Shown here in pieces: positions 8,497-18,841 of a stretch of DNA of 64,000 nucleotides. Below the pieces are notes generated by a model. It ran no database searches, had not been told where the DNA came from, and was given only the letters and a program-made list of their open reading frames with translations. Origin of the DNA: Pseudomonas sp. ADAK13. Lineage in GTDB: Bacteria > Pseudomonadota > Gammaproteobacteria > Pseudomonadales > Pseudomonadaceae. The stretch is taken from contig NZ_CP052860.1 of assembly GCF_012935715.1 (NCBI RefSeq), positions 186,001 to 250,000 of the forward strand, written 5' to 3'. Numbering within the stretch: the first letter of the stretch is position 1; each line of letters begins with the position of its first letter. The translations under genes were made by a program, and so were the position numbers.

Positions 8497-11328
8497 TTAA
8501 ACAGTGAAAGCATCTTGCAGCAGTTTTTCCTGCTGCTCGGCGTGCATCGATGCATAACCACAAGCAGGTGCAGCAGAAGCATCACGACCGGCATACTCCA
8601 GGCCCAGTGCCTGTTTGTGGTTGCCGATGCTGCGACGCAGGTGATGCTGGCTGCTGTACCAAGCGCCCTGGTTCATCGGTTCTTCCTGACACCACACCAC
8701 GTTGGTGAGGTTGGTGTAAGGCGCGATGGCCTCCATCAGGTCGTCTTCCGGGAACGGGTAAAGCTGCTCGATCCGCACGATGGCGATGTCTTCGCGGCCT
8801 TCGGCACGGCGTTTTTCCAGCAAGTCGTAATAGACCTTGCCGCTGCACAGGATCAGGCGAGTGACCTTGGCGGCGTCGAGGGTGTCGATTTCTGGAATAA
8901 CGGTCTGGAACGAACCATCAGCCAGATCTTCCAGGGTCGAGATGGCCAATTTATGACGCAACAGCGATTTCGGCGTCAGCACCACCAGCGGCTTGCGCAG
9001 CGGGCGGATCACCTGGCGACGCAGCAAGTGGTAGATCTGGGCCGGGGTAGTCGGCACGCACACCTGGATGTTGTGCTCGGCGCACAATTGCAGGTAACGC
9101 TCCAGACGGGCCGAGGAGTGCTCCGGACCCTGACCTTCATAACCGTGTGGCAGCAGCATGGTCAGACCGCACAGACGGCCCCACTTGTGCTCGCCGCTGG
9201 TGATGAACTGGTCGATAACCACCTGGGCACCGTTGGCAAAGTCGCCGAACTGGGCTTCCCAGATCACCAATGCCTGAGGCGTGGTGGTCGAGTAACCGTA
9301 TTCGAACGCCAGTACGGCCTCTTCGGACAGGAACGAATCGTACAGGTCGAAACGTGGCTGGCCTTCGTACAGGTTCTGCAACGGGATGTAGGTGCCCGCG
9401 TCTTTCTGGTTGTGCAGCACAGCGTGACGGTGCGAGAACGTACCACGGCCGATGTCCTGGCCGGTCATGCGGATCGGGTGACCTTCGAACGCCAGGGTCG
9501 CGTACGCCATGGTTTCGGCGTAACCCCAGTTGATCGGCAGGCCGCCGGCTTGCATCTTCTGACGGTCTTCGTAGATCTTCGCAACCTGGCGCTGTACGAC
9601 GAAACCGTCTGGAATTTCCAGCAGCTTGGCAGACAGCTCCTGCAGGGTTTTCAGATCGAACGAGGTGTCATGACGCGCCGTCCAGGCGTGGCCCAGGTAC
9701 GGACGCCAGTCAACGAACAGCTCTTTGTTCGGCTCTTTGACCAGGCTTTTTACAACGTGCAGACCGTTGTCCAGCGCGTTGCGGTATTCATCGATCTTCG
9801 CCTGAACACGTGCATCGTCCACTACGCCGGCCTTGATCAGGCTGTCGGCGTACAGCTCACGGGTGGTGCGCTGCTTGGTGATTTGCTGGTACATCAACGG
9901 TTGGGTGCCGCTAGGCTCATCCGCTTCGTTGTGACCGCGACGGCGGTAGCAGACCAGGTCGATGACCACGTCACGCTTGAACTGCATGCGGTAATCAATG
10001 GCCAGTTGGGTCACGAACAACACGGCTTCCGGATCATCACCATTCACATGGAGGATCGGCGCCTGGATCATCTTGGCCACGTCGGTCGCGTACTCGGTAG
10101 AGCGTGCGTCCAGCGGGTTGCTGATGGTGAAGCCCACCTGGTTGTTGATGACGATGTGAACGGTACCGCCCGTCTTGAAGCCGCGGGTCTGCGACATCTG
10201 GAACGTTTCCAGGACCACGCCTTGACCGGCGAATGCCGCGTCACCGTGGATGGAAATCGGCAGGACCTTCTCACCGGTGGAGTCGTTACGACGATCCTGG
10301 CGAGCACGTACAGACCCCTCGACCACTGGAGAAACGATTTCCAGGTGGGATGGGTTGAACGCCATGGCCAGGTGAACTTCACCGCCGGTGGTCATTACGT
10401 TGGACGAGAAGCCCTGGTGGTATTTAACGTCACCGGAACCCAGCTCAACCTTTTTCTTGCCTTCGAACTCGTCGAACAGCTCGCGCGGGTTCTTGCCGAA
10501 GGTGTTCACCAGCACGTTCAAACGGCCACGGTGGGCCATGCCGATCACGATTTCCTTGGTACCGTAGGAGCCGGAACGCTGGATCAGCTCGTCGAGCATC
10601 GGAATCAGGCTTTCGCCGCCTTCCAGGCCGAAACGCTTGGTGCCCGGGTATTTGGTACCCAGGTATTTTTCCAGGCCTTCCGCTGCGGTGACGCGCTCGA
10701 GCAAGTGGCTCTTGACGTCCGCAGACAGCACTGGACGGCCACGCACGCCTTCAAGACGGTGCTGGAACCAGTGGCGCTGCTCGGAATCAGTGATGTGCGT
10801 AAATTCGGCACCGATGGTGCGGCAATATGTCTGCTGCAACGCTTCGTGAATTTCGCGTAGGCTCGCTTCCTCTTTGCCGATGAACAGGTCGCCGGCACGG
10901 AAGGTCGTATCAAGATCGGCATTGGTCAAGCCGTAATGATTGATCGACAGGTCTGCAGGTGCAGGACGCTGCCACAGCCCCAGCGGGTCAAGCTGGGCTG
11001 CCTGGTGGCCACGCATACGGTAGGCCTGGATCAGTCGCAGTACTTCAACTTGCTTCTTCTCGTGCTCACTGCTCACGCTTCCGGCGGAAACCGGCTGGGC
11101 GCGGCGCTGGTTCTTTGCCAGCAGCACGAACTGATCGCGAATTGTTGCGTGCGATACATCGGTGGCAGCGTTGCCGTCTGAAGACAACGTCTGAAATTTG
11201 GTGCGCCATTCTTCTGGCACAGCGTTAGGGTCGTGCAGGTAGAGCTCATAAAGCTCTTCCACATAGGCAGCGTTACCACCTGAAAGATAGCCGCTGTTCC
11301 ACATGCGCTGCATCACGCTTTCTTGCAT
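8497..11328 (-). CDS. sucA: 2-oxoglutarate dehydrogenase E1 component
   Basis: A 943-residue thiamine-diphosphate enzyme, normal length for the family. It decarboxylates 2-oxoglutarate and succinylates the lipoyl arm of SucB. The N-terminal YVEELYELYLHDPNAVPEEW segment anchors E1 to the complex. GMAHRGRLNVL, the HGDAAFAGQG ThDP motif with downstream INNQVGFT, and the C-terminal QFGDFANGAQV/GYEGQGPEHSSAR segments are all present. ATG at 11328 (MQESVMQRMWNSGYLSG) matches the family start. A 262-base gap with an sdhB terminator separates it from sdhB, so sucA probably also has its own promoter. Confidence 0.98.
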   Translation of the reverse strand: MQESVMQRMWNSGYLSGGNAAYVEELYELYLHDPNAVPEEWRTKFQTLSSDGNAATDVSHATIRDQFVLLAKNQRRAQPVSAGSVSSEHEKKQVEVLRLIQAYRMRGHQAAQLDPLGLWQRPAPADLSINHYGLTNADLDTTFRAGDLFIGKEEASLREIHEALQQTYCRTIGAEFTHITDSEQRHWFQHRLEGVRGRPVLSADVKSHLLERVTAAEGLEKYLGTKYPGTKRFGLEGGESLIPMLDELIQRSGSYGTKEIVIGMAHRGRLNVLVNTFGKNPRELFDEFEGKKKVELGSGDVKYHQGFSSNVMTTGGEVHLAMAFNPSHLEIVSPVVEGSVRARQDRRNDSTGEKVLPISIHGDAAFAGQGVVLETFQMSQTRGFKTGGTVHIVINNQVGFTISNPLDARSTEYATDVAKMIQAPILHVNGDDPEAVLFVTQLAIDYRMQFKRDVVIDLVCYRRRGHNEADEPSGTQPLMYQQITKQRTTRELYADSLIKAGVVDDARVQAKIDEYRNALDNGLHVVKSLVKEPNKELFVDWRPYLGHAWTARHDTSFDLKTLQELSAKLLEIPDGFVVQRQVAKIYEDRQKMQAGGLPINWGYAETMAYATLAFEGHPIRMTGQDIGRGTFSHRHAVLHNQKDAGTYIPLQNLYEGQPRFDLYDSFLSEEAVLAFEYGYSTTTPQALVIWEAQFGDFANGAQVVIDQFITSGEHKWGRLCGLTMLLPHGYEGQGPEHSSARLERYLQLCAEHNIQVCVPTTPAQIYHLLRRQVIRPLRKPLVVLTPKSLLRHKLAISTLEDLADGSFQTVIPEIDTLDAAKVTRLILCSGKVYYDLLEKRRAEGREDIAIVRIEQLYPFPEDDLMEAIAPYTNLTNVVWCQEEPMNQGAWYSSQHHLRRSIGNHKQALGLEYAGRDASAAPACGYASMHAEQQEKLLQDAFTV

Positions 11329-11519
11329 GCTTGGTCACCCTCGATTTGGGGACACCACCGGCGAAAACACCGAGTTTGCTTGCAAAAGGCCAAGTGCAGC
11401 GACCAAAACAAGCCACTTAGGATCACGCTGATAGTTCGGGTACCAACCCGAATGCCCCTGCTTGTCTCATTTCTTCAAAATAAGAGCCGCGGCTTTGTAA
11501 GTCGCTGCTCAAGTTAAAA
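11329..11519. other. sdhB-sucA spacer
   Basis: No gene is seen. A 7-bp inverted repeat with a 4-base loop, TTCGGGT-ACCA-ACCCGAA (11435-11452), lies about 107 bases before the sucA start and could be an operator or leader hairpin. The sucA promoter should lie here but was not pinned down. Confidence 0.5.
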
Positions 11520-11549
11520 CTACGGCGCCGGTTGAAGCCTGCGCCGTAG
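11520..11549 (-). terminator. Terminator after sdhB
   Basis: CTACGGCGC (11520-11528) and GCGCCGTAG (11541-11549) form a perfect 9-bp stem with a 12-base loop. On the minus strand TTTT follows the stem, 42 bases past the sdhB stop. This separates sdhCDAB transcripts, at least in part, from sucAB. Confidence 0.8.
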
Positions 11550-11590
11550 CATCTACGGGCACAACGGTCCTGCTTTTACTACAACGTCGG

Positions 11591-12295
11591 TTACACGCCG
11601 CTTTGCAGCAGCATGCTACGTACGTGACCAATGGCCTTAGTCGGGTTCAGGCCTTTGGGACATACGTTGACGCAGTTCATGATCCCGCGGCAGCGGAATA
11701 CGCTGAACGGGTCATCCAGCGAAGCCAGACGCTCGGCAGTCTTGGTATCACGGCTGTCTGCCAGGAAGCGGTACGCTTGCAGCAGGGCAGCCGGGCCCAG
11801 GAACTTGTCCGGGTTCCACCAGAAGGACGGGCAGGAAGTCGAGCAGCAAGCGCACAGGATGCACTCGTACAGACCGTCCAGCTTCTCGCGCTCTTCCGGG
11901 GTCTGCAGACGTTCGATGGCCGGAGCCGGCGTGTCGTTCTGCAGGAATGGCTTAACCTTTTCGTATTGCTTGTAGAAGATGCTCATATCGACGACCAGGT
12001 CACGGATAACCGGCAAACCTGGCAGTGGACGAACGATCAGCTTGTTGCCTTTAACCACGGCAGACAGCGGCGTGATGCACGCCAGGCCGTTTTTGCCGTT
12101 GATGTTCATGCCGTCGGAACCGCAGACACCTTCACGGCAAGAGCGACGATAGGAGAAACCTTCGTCCTGCTCTTTAACCAGGGCCAGTACGTCCAGCACC
12201 ATCAGGTCTTTACCACCGGTATCGACCTGGAATTCCTGCATGAACGGCGCGGCGTCCTGATCAGGGTTGTAGCGATAAACACTGACTTTCAACAT
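11591..12295 (-). CDS. sdhB: Succinate dehydrogenase iron-sulfur subunit
   Basis: A 234-residue electron-transfer subunit of complex II on the cytoplasmic face of the inner membrane. CREGVCGSDGMNING plus a later Cys ligates the [2Fe-2S] cluster; CILCACCSTSC and CRGIMNCVNVCPKG carry the [4Fe-4S] and [3Fe-4S] ligands. The start is the ATG at 12295 (MLKVSVYRYNPD), the family N-terminus; a GTG three codons upstream is in frame but less likely. It follows sdhA by 11 bases. Confidence 0.97.
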   Translation of the reverse strand: MLKVSVYRYNPDQDAAPFMQEFQVDTGGKDLMVLDVLALVKEQDEGFSYRRSCREGVCGSDGMNINGKNGLACITPLSAVVKGNKLIVRPLPGLPVIRDLVVDMSIFYKQYEKVKPFLQNDTPAPAIERLQTPEEREKLDGLYECILCACCSTSCPSFWWNPDKFLGPAALLQAYRFLADSRDTKTAERLASLDDPFSVFRCRGIMNCVNVCPKGLNPTKAIGHVRSMLLQSGV

Positions 12296-12306
12296 GGCAG
12301 CCACCC

Positions 12307-14082
12307 TTAGTAAGTCCGAATCTTCGGTTCAAACGTCGGAACCGTCTTCGGCGAGAAGTTCACGGCACGCTTGGTTACGCGCTTGTCACCCGGGAAGTAC
12401 AGGGTGTGGCACAACCAGTTTTCGTCGTCGCGGTCTTCATAGTCTTCACGAGCGTGAGCACCACGGGATTCTTTACGAACCTCGGCAGCAATCGCGGTCG
12501 CTTCAGCCACTTCCAGCAGGTTTTGCAGCTCAAGGGCTTCGATACGAGCGGTGTTGAACGCCTGGCTCTTATCGTTGATCTTGACGTTGGCGATGCGCTT
12601 GCGCAGGTCGGCCAGCTGGGCAATACCCTTCTGCATGTATTCGCCGGTACGGAACACACCGAAGTAGTTCTGCATGCAGCTTTGCAGCTCTTTACGCAGG
12701 GAAGCGACGTCTTCGCCTTCGGTACGCGAGTTCAGGCCATCCAGACGTGCCAGGGCAGCGTCGATGTCGGACTGGCGTGGACGAGCGTAATCAACGCCTT
12801 CCTTCAGGGTCTGCTCAAGGAACAGGCCGGCAGCGCGACCGAATACCACCAGGTCGAGCAGCGAGTTACCGCCCAGGCGGTTGGCACCGTGAACCGATAC
12901 GCAGGCCACTTCACCGACCGCGAACAGACCAGGGATGATCTGGTCAACGCCGTCGGCGTCCTGGGTGATCGCCTGGCCATGAATGTTGGTGGCAACGCCG
13001 CCCATCATATAGTGGCAAGTTGGAACAACCGGGATCGGCGCAACAGCCGGGTCAACGTGAGCAAAGGTCTTGGACAGCTCCATGATGCCTGGCAGACGGC
13101 TGTGCAGAACTTCTTCACCGAGGTGATCGAGCTTCAGCATTACGTGGTCGCCATCAGGACCACAGCCGTTACCGGCGATGATCTCTTTAACCATGGAACG
13201 GGCTACAACGTCACGACCGGCAAGGTCTTTGGCGTTCGGAGCATAACGCTCCATGAAACGCTCGCCGTTCTTGTTGATCAGGTAACCACCTTCACCACGG
13301 CAACCTTCTGTAACCAGTACACCGGCGCCGGCGATGCCGGTCGGGTGGAACTGCCACATTTCGATGTCCTGTACCGGGACGCCTGCACGCAGGGCCATGC
13401 CGATACCGTCACCGGTGTTGATCAGGGCGTTGGTAGTAGAAGAGTAGATACGGCCTGCACCGCCGGTCGCCAATACGGTGGCGTTAGCCCGCACGTAAGA
13501 GGTTTCGCCGGTTTCGATGCAGATAACGATCATGCCTACAAAGGCACCGTCTTCGTTCTTCACCAGGTCGACGCCGTAGTATTCGTTGAGGAATACGGTG
13601 CCGGCCTTCAGGTTGGCCTGGTACAGGGTGTGCAACAGCGCGTGACCGGTACGGTCGGCTGCGGCGCAGGTACGGGCGGCCTGGCCACCTTTACCGAAGT
13701 CTTTCGACTGACCGCCGAACGGACGCTGGTAGATGCGGCCCTGTTCGGTACGGGAGAACGGCAGACCCATGTGTTCCAGCTCGAAGACCGCTTCCGGGCC
13801 GACGGAGCACATGTATTCGATAGCGTCCTGGTCACCGATATAGTCGGAACCCTTGACGGTATCGTACATGTGCCAGCGCCAGTCATCGTTTGGATCGGCA
13901 GAGGCGATGGCGCACGTGATGCCACCCTGGGCCGAAACGGTGTGGGAGCGGGTCGGGAACACCTTGGTGATTACGGCAGTCTTGTGACCGCCCTGGGCCA
14001 GCTGCAGCGCAGCGCGCATGCCGGCACCGCCGCCGCCAATGATAATGGCGTCGAATGAAAGCGTATTAACTGTGTTAGCCAT
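12307..14082 (-). CDS. sdhA: Succinate dehydrogenase flavoprotein subunit
   Basis: A 591-residue subunit that oxidises succinate to fumarate and passes electrons to SdhB. The FAD motif [10 protein letters not shown] is near residue 16. SHTVSAQGG, with His about 47, carries the covalent [14 protein letters not shown], the substrate motif HYMMGG, and [17 protein letters not shown] are all in order. It lies 3 bases after sdhD. Length and motifs are complete. Confidence 0.98.
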   Translation of the reverse strand: MANTVNTLSFDAIIIGGGGAGMRAALQLAQGGHKTAVITKVFPTRSHTVSAQGGITCAIASADPNDDWRWHMYDTVKGSDYIGDQDAIEYMCSVGPEAVFELEHMGLPFSRTEQGRIYQRPFGGQSKDFGKGGQAARTCAAADRTGHALLHTLYQANLKAGTVFLNEYYGVDLVKNEDGAFVGMIVICIETGETSYVRANATVLATGGAGRIYSSTTNALINTGDGIGMALRAGVPVQDIEMWQFHPTGIAGAGVLVTEGCRGEGGYLINKNGERFMERYAPNAKDLAGRDVVARSMVKEIIAGNGCGPDGDHVMLKLDHLGEEVLHSRLPGIMELSKTFAHVDPAVAPIPVVPTCHYMMGGVATNIHGQAITQDADGVDQIIPGLFAVGEVACVSVHGANRLGGNSLLDLVVFGRAAGLFLEQTLKEGVDYARPRQSDIDAALARLDGLNSRTEGEDVASLRKELQSCMQNYFGVFRTGEYMQKGIAQLADLRKRIANVKINDKSQAFNTARIEALELQNLLEVAEATAIAAEVRKESRGAHAREDYEDRDDENWLCHTLYFPGDKRVTKRAVNFSPKTVPTFEPKIRTY

Positions 14083-14085
14083 GAA

Positions 14086-14454
14086 TCAGATACCCCAAAG
14101 AATCTGCACACCCCAGACGAAGTAAGCGAACATCGCGACGCCGCATACTGCCTGGAAGAGAAACCGTACTGCTGTCGCGGACTTGCCCAGCGCCATTGGC
14201 GTCAGGTAGTCGGTCGCGATGGTCCACATGCCAACCCAGGCGTGAGCGCCCAGGGCTACAAGGGCCAGCAGACTGAAGATGCGCATCCCGTTGTGAGCGA
14301 ACAGGCCGTGCCATTGGGCGTAGCCAATGCCAGGGTTCGCCGCGAGGTACCCGATCAGGAAAATGAAATAAGCCGCGAGAACAACCGCAGACACACGTTG
14401 CGCCATCCAGTCATAGAGGCCCGAACGCGACAGGTTCGTAACGCTGGTTACCAT
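14086..14454 (-). CDS. sdhD: Succinate dehydrogenase membrane anchor, SdhD
   Basis: A 122-residue protein with three predicted membrane helices (about 18-38, 50-75 and 90-115). It anchors SdhAB and contributes to the quinone site and heme b; AHAWVGMW in helix 2 holds the heme-ligand-type His. ATG at 14454 is preferred to the in-frame TTG two codons earlier. It overlaps sdhC by 7 bases. Identification rests partly on its place between sdhC and sdhA. Confidence 0.95.
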   Translation of the reverse strand: MVTSVTNLSRSGLYDWMAQRVSAVVLAAYFIFLIGYLAANPGIGYAQWHGLFAHNGMRIFSLLALVALGAHAWVGMWTIATDYLTPMALGKSATAVRFLFQAVCGVAMFAYFVWGVQILWGI

Positions 14455-14822
14455 ATCCAAACTCCCGCCAGAACGATCAGCACCACGGAAATGGCGATGA
14501 CGATTTTCGAGCCCAGCTTGCCGCCTTCCAGCGTCTCACCGATACCCATGTCCATGATCAAGTGGCGAATACCGGCCACGAGGTGATAAAGCAGAGCGGA
14601 CAGGAGGCCCCAGGCGACGAATTTGGCCAGCGGACTGGTCAAGCATGCCTTCACCTCGGCGTACCCTTCTTCCGAACCCAGGGATTTGCTCAATGCATAA
14701 AGCATGATGCCCAGGCCAAGAAACAGGATGATGCCGGATACACGGTGCAGGAACGACGTTACGCCGGTGATGGGGAGTTTGATGGTCCTTAGGTCTAGGT
14801 TTACAGGTCGTTGGCTATTCAC
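14448..14822 (-). CDS. sdhC: Succinate dehydrogenase cytochrome b556 subunit, SdhC
   Basis: A 124-residue membrane protein with three helices. RPVNLDLRTIKLPITGVTSF and LHRVSGIILF are the SdhC signature, and HLVAGIRHLIMD holds the heme-ligand His. The start appears to be GTG at 14822; an in-frame TGA lies four codons upstream and rules out the earlier GTG, which is in another frame. No clear Shine-Dalgarno is visible close to this GTG, so initiation may be weak. It is the first gene of the operon, behind the sigma70 promoter at 14957-14985. Confidence 0.95.
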   Translation of the reverse strand: MNSQRPVNLDLRTIKLPITGVTSFLHRVSGIILFLGLGIMLYALSKSLGSEEGYAEVKACLTSPLAKFVAWGLLSALLYHLVAGIRHLIMDMGIGETLEGGKLGSKIVIAISVVLIVLAGVWIW

Positions 14823-14956
14823 GGCTTTTTTTCACACTGAAGAGCCCCTAACAATCAGGGCAAAGTTGTTGGGGAGTGCACTGGTCAGGTAACCACCACC
14901 CAGGGAGTGCGACCCCCATCAAAACGGGCCCAAAAGCCCCTGGCGGTCGGAGGCCG

Positions 14957-14985
14957 AGTATAGACAGTTAGGCAACTAATGACAA
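14957..14985 (-). promoter_or_regulatory. Sigma70-type promoter of sdhCDAB
   Basis: On the minus strand TTGTCA (14985-14980), a 17-base spacer and TATACT (14962-14957) make a near-consensus promoter. Transcription would start near 14950, giving a leader of about 130 bases before the sdhC GTG. Confidence 0.75.
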
Positions 14986-15099
14986 CGCGCACTCCTCACC
15001 CTAATAGCGCATTGCGCTGGCGGCATAAAAGGCGTAAATGGCAGGTAATTTCGAGGAAAAAGTACGGTTAAAGCCTTCTGGCGCAAGACTTTAGGCAAA
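14986..15099. other. Divergent sdhC/gltA regulatory gap
   Basis: The whole gap from 14823 to 15185 holds no gene. Its centre, between the two promoters, is relatively AT-rich and contains no obvious palindrome. Both promoters are assigned separately. Any shared regulator site would lie here. Confidence 0.5.
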
Positions 15100-15127
15100 T
15101 TGACATCTGGATTTATATCAATATAGT
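15100..15127 (+). promoter_or_regulatory. Sigma70-type promoter of gltA
   Basis: TTGACA (15100-15105), a 16-base AT-rich spacer and TATAGT (15122-15127). The leader to the ATG at 15186 would be about 52 bases, ending in a strong AGGAGG (15176-15181). Confidence 0.8.
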
Positions 15128-15185
15128 GGTGCGGGCCCTGCGTGGGGGGTCTGTCTGATGATTTGAAGCATAAATAGGAGGCCAC

Positions 15186-16475
15186 ATGGCTGACAAAAAA
15201 GCGCAGTTGATCATCGAGGGCGCAGCCCCCGTCGAGCTGCCCATTTTAACCGGCACCGTTGGTCCCGATGTTATCGACGTACGGGGCCTGACGGCCACGG
15301 GCCGTTTTACATTCGACCCAGGCTTCATGTCGACCGCCTCATGCGAGTCGAAGATCACCTATATCGACGGTGATAACGGTATCTTGCTGCACCGCGGCTA
15401 CCCGATCGAACAGCTTGCTGAACAGTCGGACTACCTGGAAACCTGCTACCTGCTGCTTAATGGCGAACTGCCAACAGCTGAGCAAAAGGCCCAGTTCGTC
15501 AGCACCGTGAAGAACCACACCATGGTTCACGAGCAGTTGAAGACCTTCTTCAACGGCTTCCGTCGCGACGCCCACCCGATGGCCGTCATGTGCGGTGTAG
15601 TCGGCGCCCTGTCGGCCTTCTATCACGACTCCCTGGACATCAATAACCCGCAGCATCGCGAAATTTCCGCGATCCGCCTGGTTGCCAAGATGCCGACCCT
15701 GGCCGCAATGGTTTACAAGTACTCCATGGGCCAACCCATGATGTACCCGCGCAACGACCTGACGTACGCGGAAAACTTCCTGCACATGATGTTCAACACC
15801 CCGTGCGAGATCAAACCGATCAACCCGGTGCTGGCCGCCGCGATGGACAAGATCTTCATCCTCCACGCCGACCACGAACAGAACGCCTCGACGTCCACCG
15901 TGCGCCTGGCAGGCTCTTCGGGTGCCAACCCGTTCGCCTGTATCGCCGCCGGTATCGCCGCACTGTGGGGCCCTGCCCACGGCGGTGCGAACGAAGCCGT
16001 ATTGACCATGCTTGATGAAATCGGCGATGTCTCGAACATCGACAAGTTCATCGCCAAGGCCAAGGACAAGAACGATCCGTTCAAGTTGATGGGCTTCGGT
16101 CACCGGGTCTACAAGAACCGCGACCCGCGTGCCACCGTGATGAAGAAGACCTGCGACGAAGTACTGAAGGAACTGGGGATCAAGAACGATCCGCAACTCG
16201 AACTGGCCATGCGCCTGGAAGAGATCGCCCTGACCGACCCGTACTTCATCGAACGCTCGCTGTACCCGAACGTCGACTTCTACTCGGGGATCATCCTCAA
16301 GGCGATCGGCATTCCAACCAGCATGTTCACCGTGATCTTCGCCCTGGCGCGCACCGTAGGCTGGATCTCCCACTGGAAAGAAATGCTCTCCAGCCCGTAC
16401 AAGATTGGCCGCCCGCGCCAGCTGTACACCGGCTACGAGTCGCGTGACATCACCAAGCTGGAAGACCGCAAGTAA
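15186..16475 (+). CDS. gltA: Type II citrate synthase
   Basis: A 429-residue enzyme that condenses oxaloacetate and acetyl-CoA in the TCA cycle. The N-terminal beta domain is typical of the hexameric, NADH-sensitive Gram-negative type. Catalytic residues are His265 in [12 protein letters not shown], His306 in [13 protein letters not shown] and Asp364 in NVDFYSG. AGGAGG precedes the ATG by 4 bases. It is divergent from sdhC and followed by two hairpin terminators. Confidence 0.98.
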   Translation: MADKKAQLIIEGAAPVELPILTGTVGPDVIDVRGLTATGRFTFDPGFMSTASCESKITYIDGDNGILLHRGYPIEQLAEQSDYLETCYLLLNGELPTAEQKAQFVSTVKNHTMVHEQLKTFFNGFRRDAHPMAVMCGVVGALSAFYHDSLDINNPQHREISAIRLVAKMPTLAAMVYKYSMGQPMMYPRNDLTYAENFLHMMFNTPCEIKPINPVLAAAMDKIFILHADHEQNASTSTVRLAGSSGANPFACIAAGIAALWGPAHGGANEAVLTMLDEIGDVSNIDKFIAKAKDKNDPFKLMGFGHRVYKNRDPRATVMKKTCDEVLKELGIKNDPQLELAMRLEEIALTDPYFIERSLYPNVDFYSGIILKAIGIPTSMFTVIFALARTVGWISHWKEMLSSPYKIGRPRQLYTGYESRDITKLEDRK

Positions 16476-16500
16476 GCTGACTGCTACTTGGCTACACCGA

Positions 16501-16530
16501 AAACGGCCTCCTTTGATAGGGAGGCCGTTT
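16501..16530 (+). terminator. Intrinsic terminator of gltA
   Basis: AAACGGCCTCC (16501-16511) pairs with GGAGGCCGTTT (16520-16530) around an 8-base loop, followed by TTATTTG. Confidence 0.9.
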
Positions 16531-16590
16531 TTATTTGTGCCGGATTTGAGAAACAGTTTTGTCGTATCCGTTACCAATAAAGGCAAAAAA

Positions 16591-16616
16591 AAGCCCCGAT
16601 CTCACGACCGGGGCTT
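16591..16616 (-). terminator. Bidirectional terminator between gltA and actP
   Basis: AAGCCCCG (16591-16598) pairs with CGGGGCTT (16609-16616). A-runs on the left and T-runs on the right make it work on both strands. On the minus strand it lies 20 bases past the actP stop. Confidence 0.85.
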
Positions 16617-16635
16617 TTTTTGTAACGCTTACAGC

Positions 16636-18294
16636 TTAATGGCTAACCGCCCCACTCGCCCCCAGGCCCGTCTGCGAACGGACAAACTGCGGGAAGTACA
16701 GCGCACGTTCCTTCTCTGCCGCCGCCGACTTGTCGGTGATGGAGAAGAACCAGATACCGATGAACGCAATGATCATCGAGAACAGCGCCGGGTACTCGTA
16801 AGGGAAGATCGCCTTCTCATGGTGCAGGATCGAGACCCAGATGGTTGGGCCGAGGATCATCAGGCCAACGGCACTGATCAAGCCTAGCCAGCCACCAATC
16901 ATTGCACCGCGGGTGGTGAGGTTTTTCCAGTACATGGAAAGCAGCAGCACCGGGAAGTTACAGCTGGCAGCAATGGAGAACGCCAGGCCCACCATGAACG
17001 CGATGTTCTGGCTTTCAAACAGGATACCCAGACCAATGGCCAGCACTGCCAGGGCGATGGTGGTGATCTTCGATACACGAATCTCATCCTTCTCGTTGGC
17101 CTTGCCTTTCTTGATCACGCTGGCGTACAGGTCATGGGAGACCGCCGAAGCACCCGCCAGGGTCAAACCGGCAACCACTGCCAGGATGGTGGCAAATGCC
17201 ACGGCCGAGATGAAGCCCAGGAAGATACTGCCGCCCACCGCGTTGGCCAGGTGCACCGCCGCCATGTTGTTACCGCCGAGCAAGGCACCTGCAGCATCCT
17301 TGAACGCCGGGTTGGTGCTGACCAGCAGGATCGCGCCGAAGCCGATGATGAAGGTCAGGATATAGAAGTAGCCGATGAAGCCAGTGGCATACAGCACGCT
17401 CTTGCGAGCTTCCTTCGCGTCACTCACGGTGAAGAAGCGCATCAGGATGTGCGGCAGGCCGGCGGTACCGAACATCAGTGCCAGGCCAAGGGAGAACGCC
17501 GAAATCGGGTCTTTCACCAGGCCGCCCGGGCTCATGATCGCCTCACCTTTAGGGTGAACCTTGATCGCCTCGGCAAACAGCATGTTGAAGTCGAAGTTGA
17601 CGTGTTTCATCACCATCAGCGCCATGAACGAGGCACCGGACAGCAGCAGCACTGCCTTGATGATCTGCACCCAGGTGGTCGCCAGCATGCCGCCGAACAA
17701 CACATAGAGGCACATCAGGATGCCCACCAGGATCACCGCTACGTGGTAATCAAGGCCGAACAACAGCTGGATCAGCTTGCCCGCGCCAACCATCTGCGCG
17801 ATCAGGTAGAACGCCACCACCACCAGGGAGCCACAGGCCGACAGGCTGCGGATCTGGGTTTGCCCTAGGCGGTAGGACGCCACGTCGGCAAACGTATATT
17901 TACCCAGGTTCCGCAGGCGCTCGGCGATCAGGAACAGAATGATCGGCCAGCCCACCAGGAAGCCGATCGAGTAGATCAGGCCGTCGTAGCCGGAGGTGAA
18001 CACCAGCGCGGAAATCCCCAGGAAGGACGCTGCCGACATATAGTCACCGGCAATCGCCAAACCGTTCTGGAACCCGGTGATCTTGCCGCCGGCCGCATAG
18101 TAGTCGGCCGCCGACTTGTTGCGCTTGGACGCCCAGTAGGTGATGCACAAGGTCGCGCCGACGAAGGCCACGAACATCAGGATCGCTGCGATATTCAGCG
18201 GTTGTTTATGCACTTCGCCGGTCAACGCATCTGCCGCCCAAACGGCAGGTGCAAAGGCCGAGGCGCCGAGTACAGCCAATAGACGACGGATCAT
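16636..18294 (-). CDS. actP: Cation/acetate symporter ActP
   Basis: A 552-residue solute:sodium symporter family protein that takes up acetate and other short monocarboxylates across the inner membrane. The N-terminus begins with a cleavable-looking signal ([20 protein letters not shown]), followed by about 13 membrane helices. [20 protein letters not shown] and [20 protein letters not shown] are the SSS-family motifs. The start at 18294 overlaps the yjcH stop by 4 bases, the usual yjcH-actP coupling. The open frame continues far upstream, but that part overlaps yjcH and is not coding. No acs gene is in the window. Confidence 0.96.
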   Translation of the reverse strand: MIRRLLAVLGASAFAPAVWAADALTGEVHKQPLNIAAILMFVAFVGATLCITYWASKRNKSAADYYAAGGKITGFQNGLAIAGDYMSAASFLGISALVFTSGYDGLIYSIGFLVGWPIILFLIAERLRNLGKYTFADVASYRLGQTQIRSLSACGSLVVVAFYLIAQMVGAGKLIQLLFGLDYHVAVILVGILMCLYVLFGGMLATTWVQIIKAVLLLSGASFMALMVMKHVNFDFNMLFAEAIKVHPKGEAIMSPGGLVKDPISAFSLGLALMFGTAGLPHILMRFFTVSDAKEARKSVLYATGFIGYFYILTFIIGFGAILLVSTNPAFKDAAGALLGGNNMAAVHLANAVGGSIFLGFISAVAFATILAVVAGLTLAGASAVSHDLYASVIKKGKANEKDEIRVSKITTIALAVLAIGLGILFESQNIAFMVGLAFSIAASCNFPVLLLSMYWKNLTTRGAMIGGWLGLISAVGLMILGPTIWVSILHHEKAIFPYEYPALFSMIIAFIGIWFFSITDKSAAAEKERALYFPQFVRSQTGLGASGAVSH

Positions 18295-18602
18295 TGCGCA
18301 GCCTCCTTGAGAATCGCATTGTTCAGGTCGTCGAATTCGCCGTTGGCGCGTCGTACATAGATGCCGGTGAGGATGAAGGCCGACACAATCAGCCCGACCC
18401 CGATCGGGATCCCCCACGTGATGGACGAACCGGGACTGATCTTGGCCCCCAGTATTTGCGGCCCATAGGCAATCAGAAGAATGAAAGCGGAGTACAGCCC
18501 AAGCATGATTGCCGAGAGAATCCAGGCGAATCTTTCCCTTTTTCTTACCAGCTCCTTGAAGCGCGGGCTGTTTTGAATCGAGAGGTAAATGCTGTCGTTC
18601 AT
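18291..18602 (-). CDS. yjcH: DUF485 inner-membrane protein YjcH
   Basis: A 103-residue protein with two predicted membrane helices (about 27-48 and 62-85). [16 protein letters not shown] is the DUF485 signature. It is encoded just before actP with a 4-base overlap, and homologues almost always partner an acetate or monocarboxylate symporter. Its exact role is unknown. A GAGGA ribosome site precedes the ATG. Confidence 0.93.
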   Translation of the reverse strand: MNDSIYLSIQNSPRFKELVRKRERFAWILSAIMLGLYSAFILLIAYGPQILGAKISPGSSITWGIPIGVGLIVSAFILTGIYVRRANGEFDDLNNAILKEAAQ

Positions 18603-18748
18603 TGTTTTTATCCTCGCAGCACAGCTTTTTATTATTGGAACATATCCACTGTATGCGGCTGAGGAACAGGTTCCAGACGACCTTAGTAGTAGAAGGAGTG
18701 TAGCGAGGGATATTGAAGGCGCAGGAATAATTGCTGGGGCGAAATAAT

Positions 18749-18834
18749 GTGGGAGCCGGGCTTGCCCGCGATGGGATCACCTCGATACATCAGGCGCACC
18801 GAGGCGTCTGCATCGCAGGCAAGCCAGCTCCCAC
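18749..18834. repeat. REPIN (two inverted REPs)
   Basis: GTGGGAGC-CGGGCTTGCCCGCGAT (18749-18772) faces ATCGCAGGCAAGCCAGCTCCCAC (18812-18834). In the loop, CCTCG and CGAGG can also pair. It lies just 3' of the binding-protein gene on the minus strand. Confidence 0.9.
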
Positions 18835-18841
18835 AAGGGGC

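Noticed and set aside
8515..10860. A 781-codon frame opposite sucA
   Set aside because: Antisense shadow of a highly conserved GC-rich gene; sucA itself is complete and certain.
14833..14835. An upstream GTG start for sdhC with a better-spaced AGGGG
   Set aside because: Seven consecutive A residues put it out of frame, and an in-frame TGA precedes the GTG at 14822.
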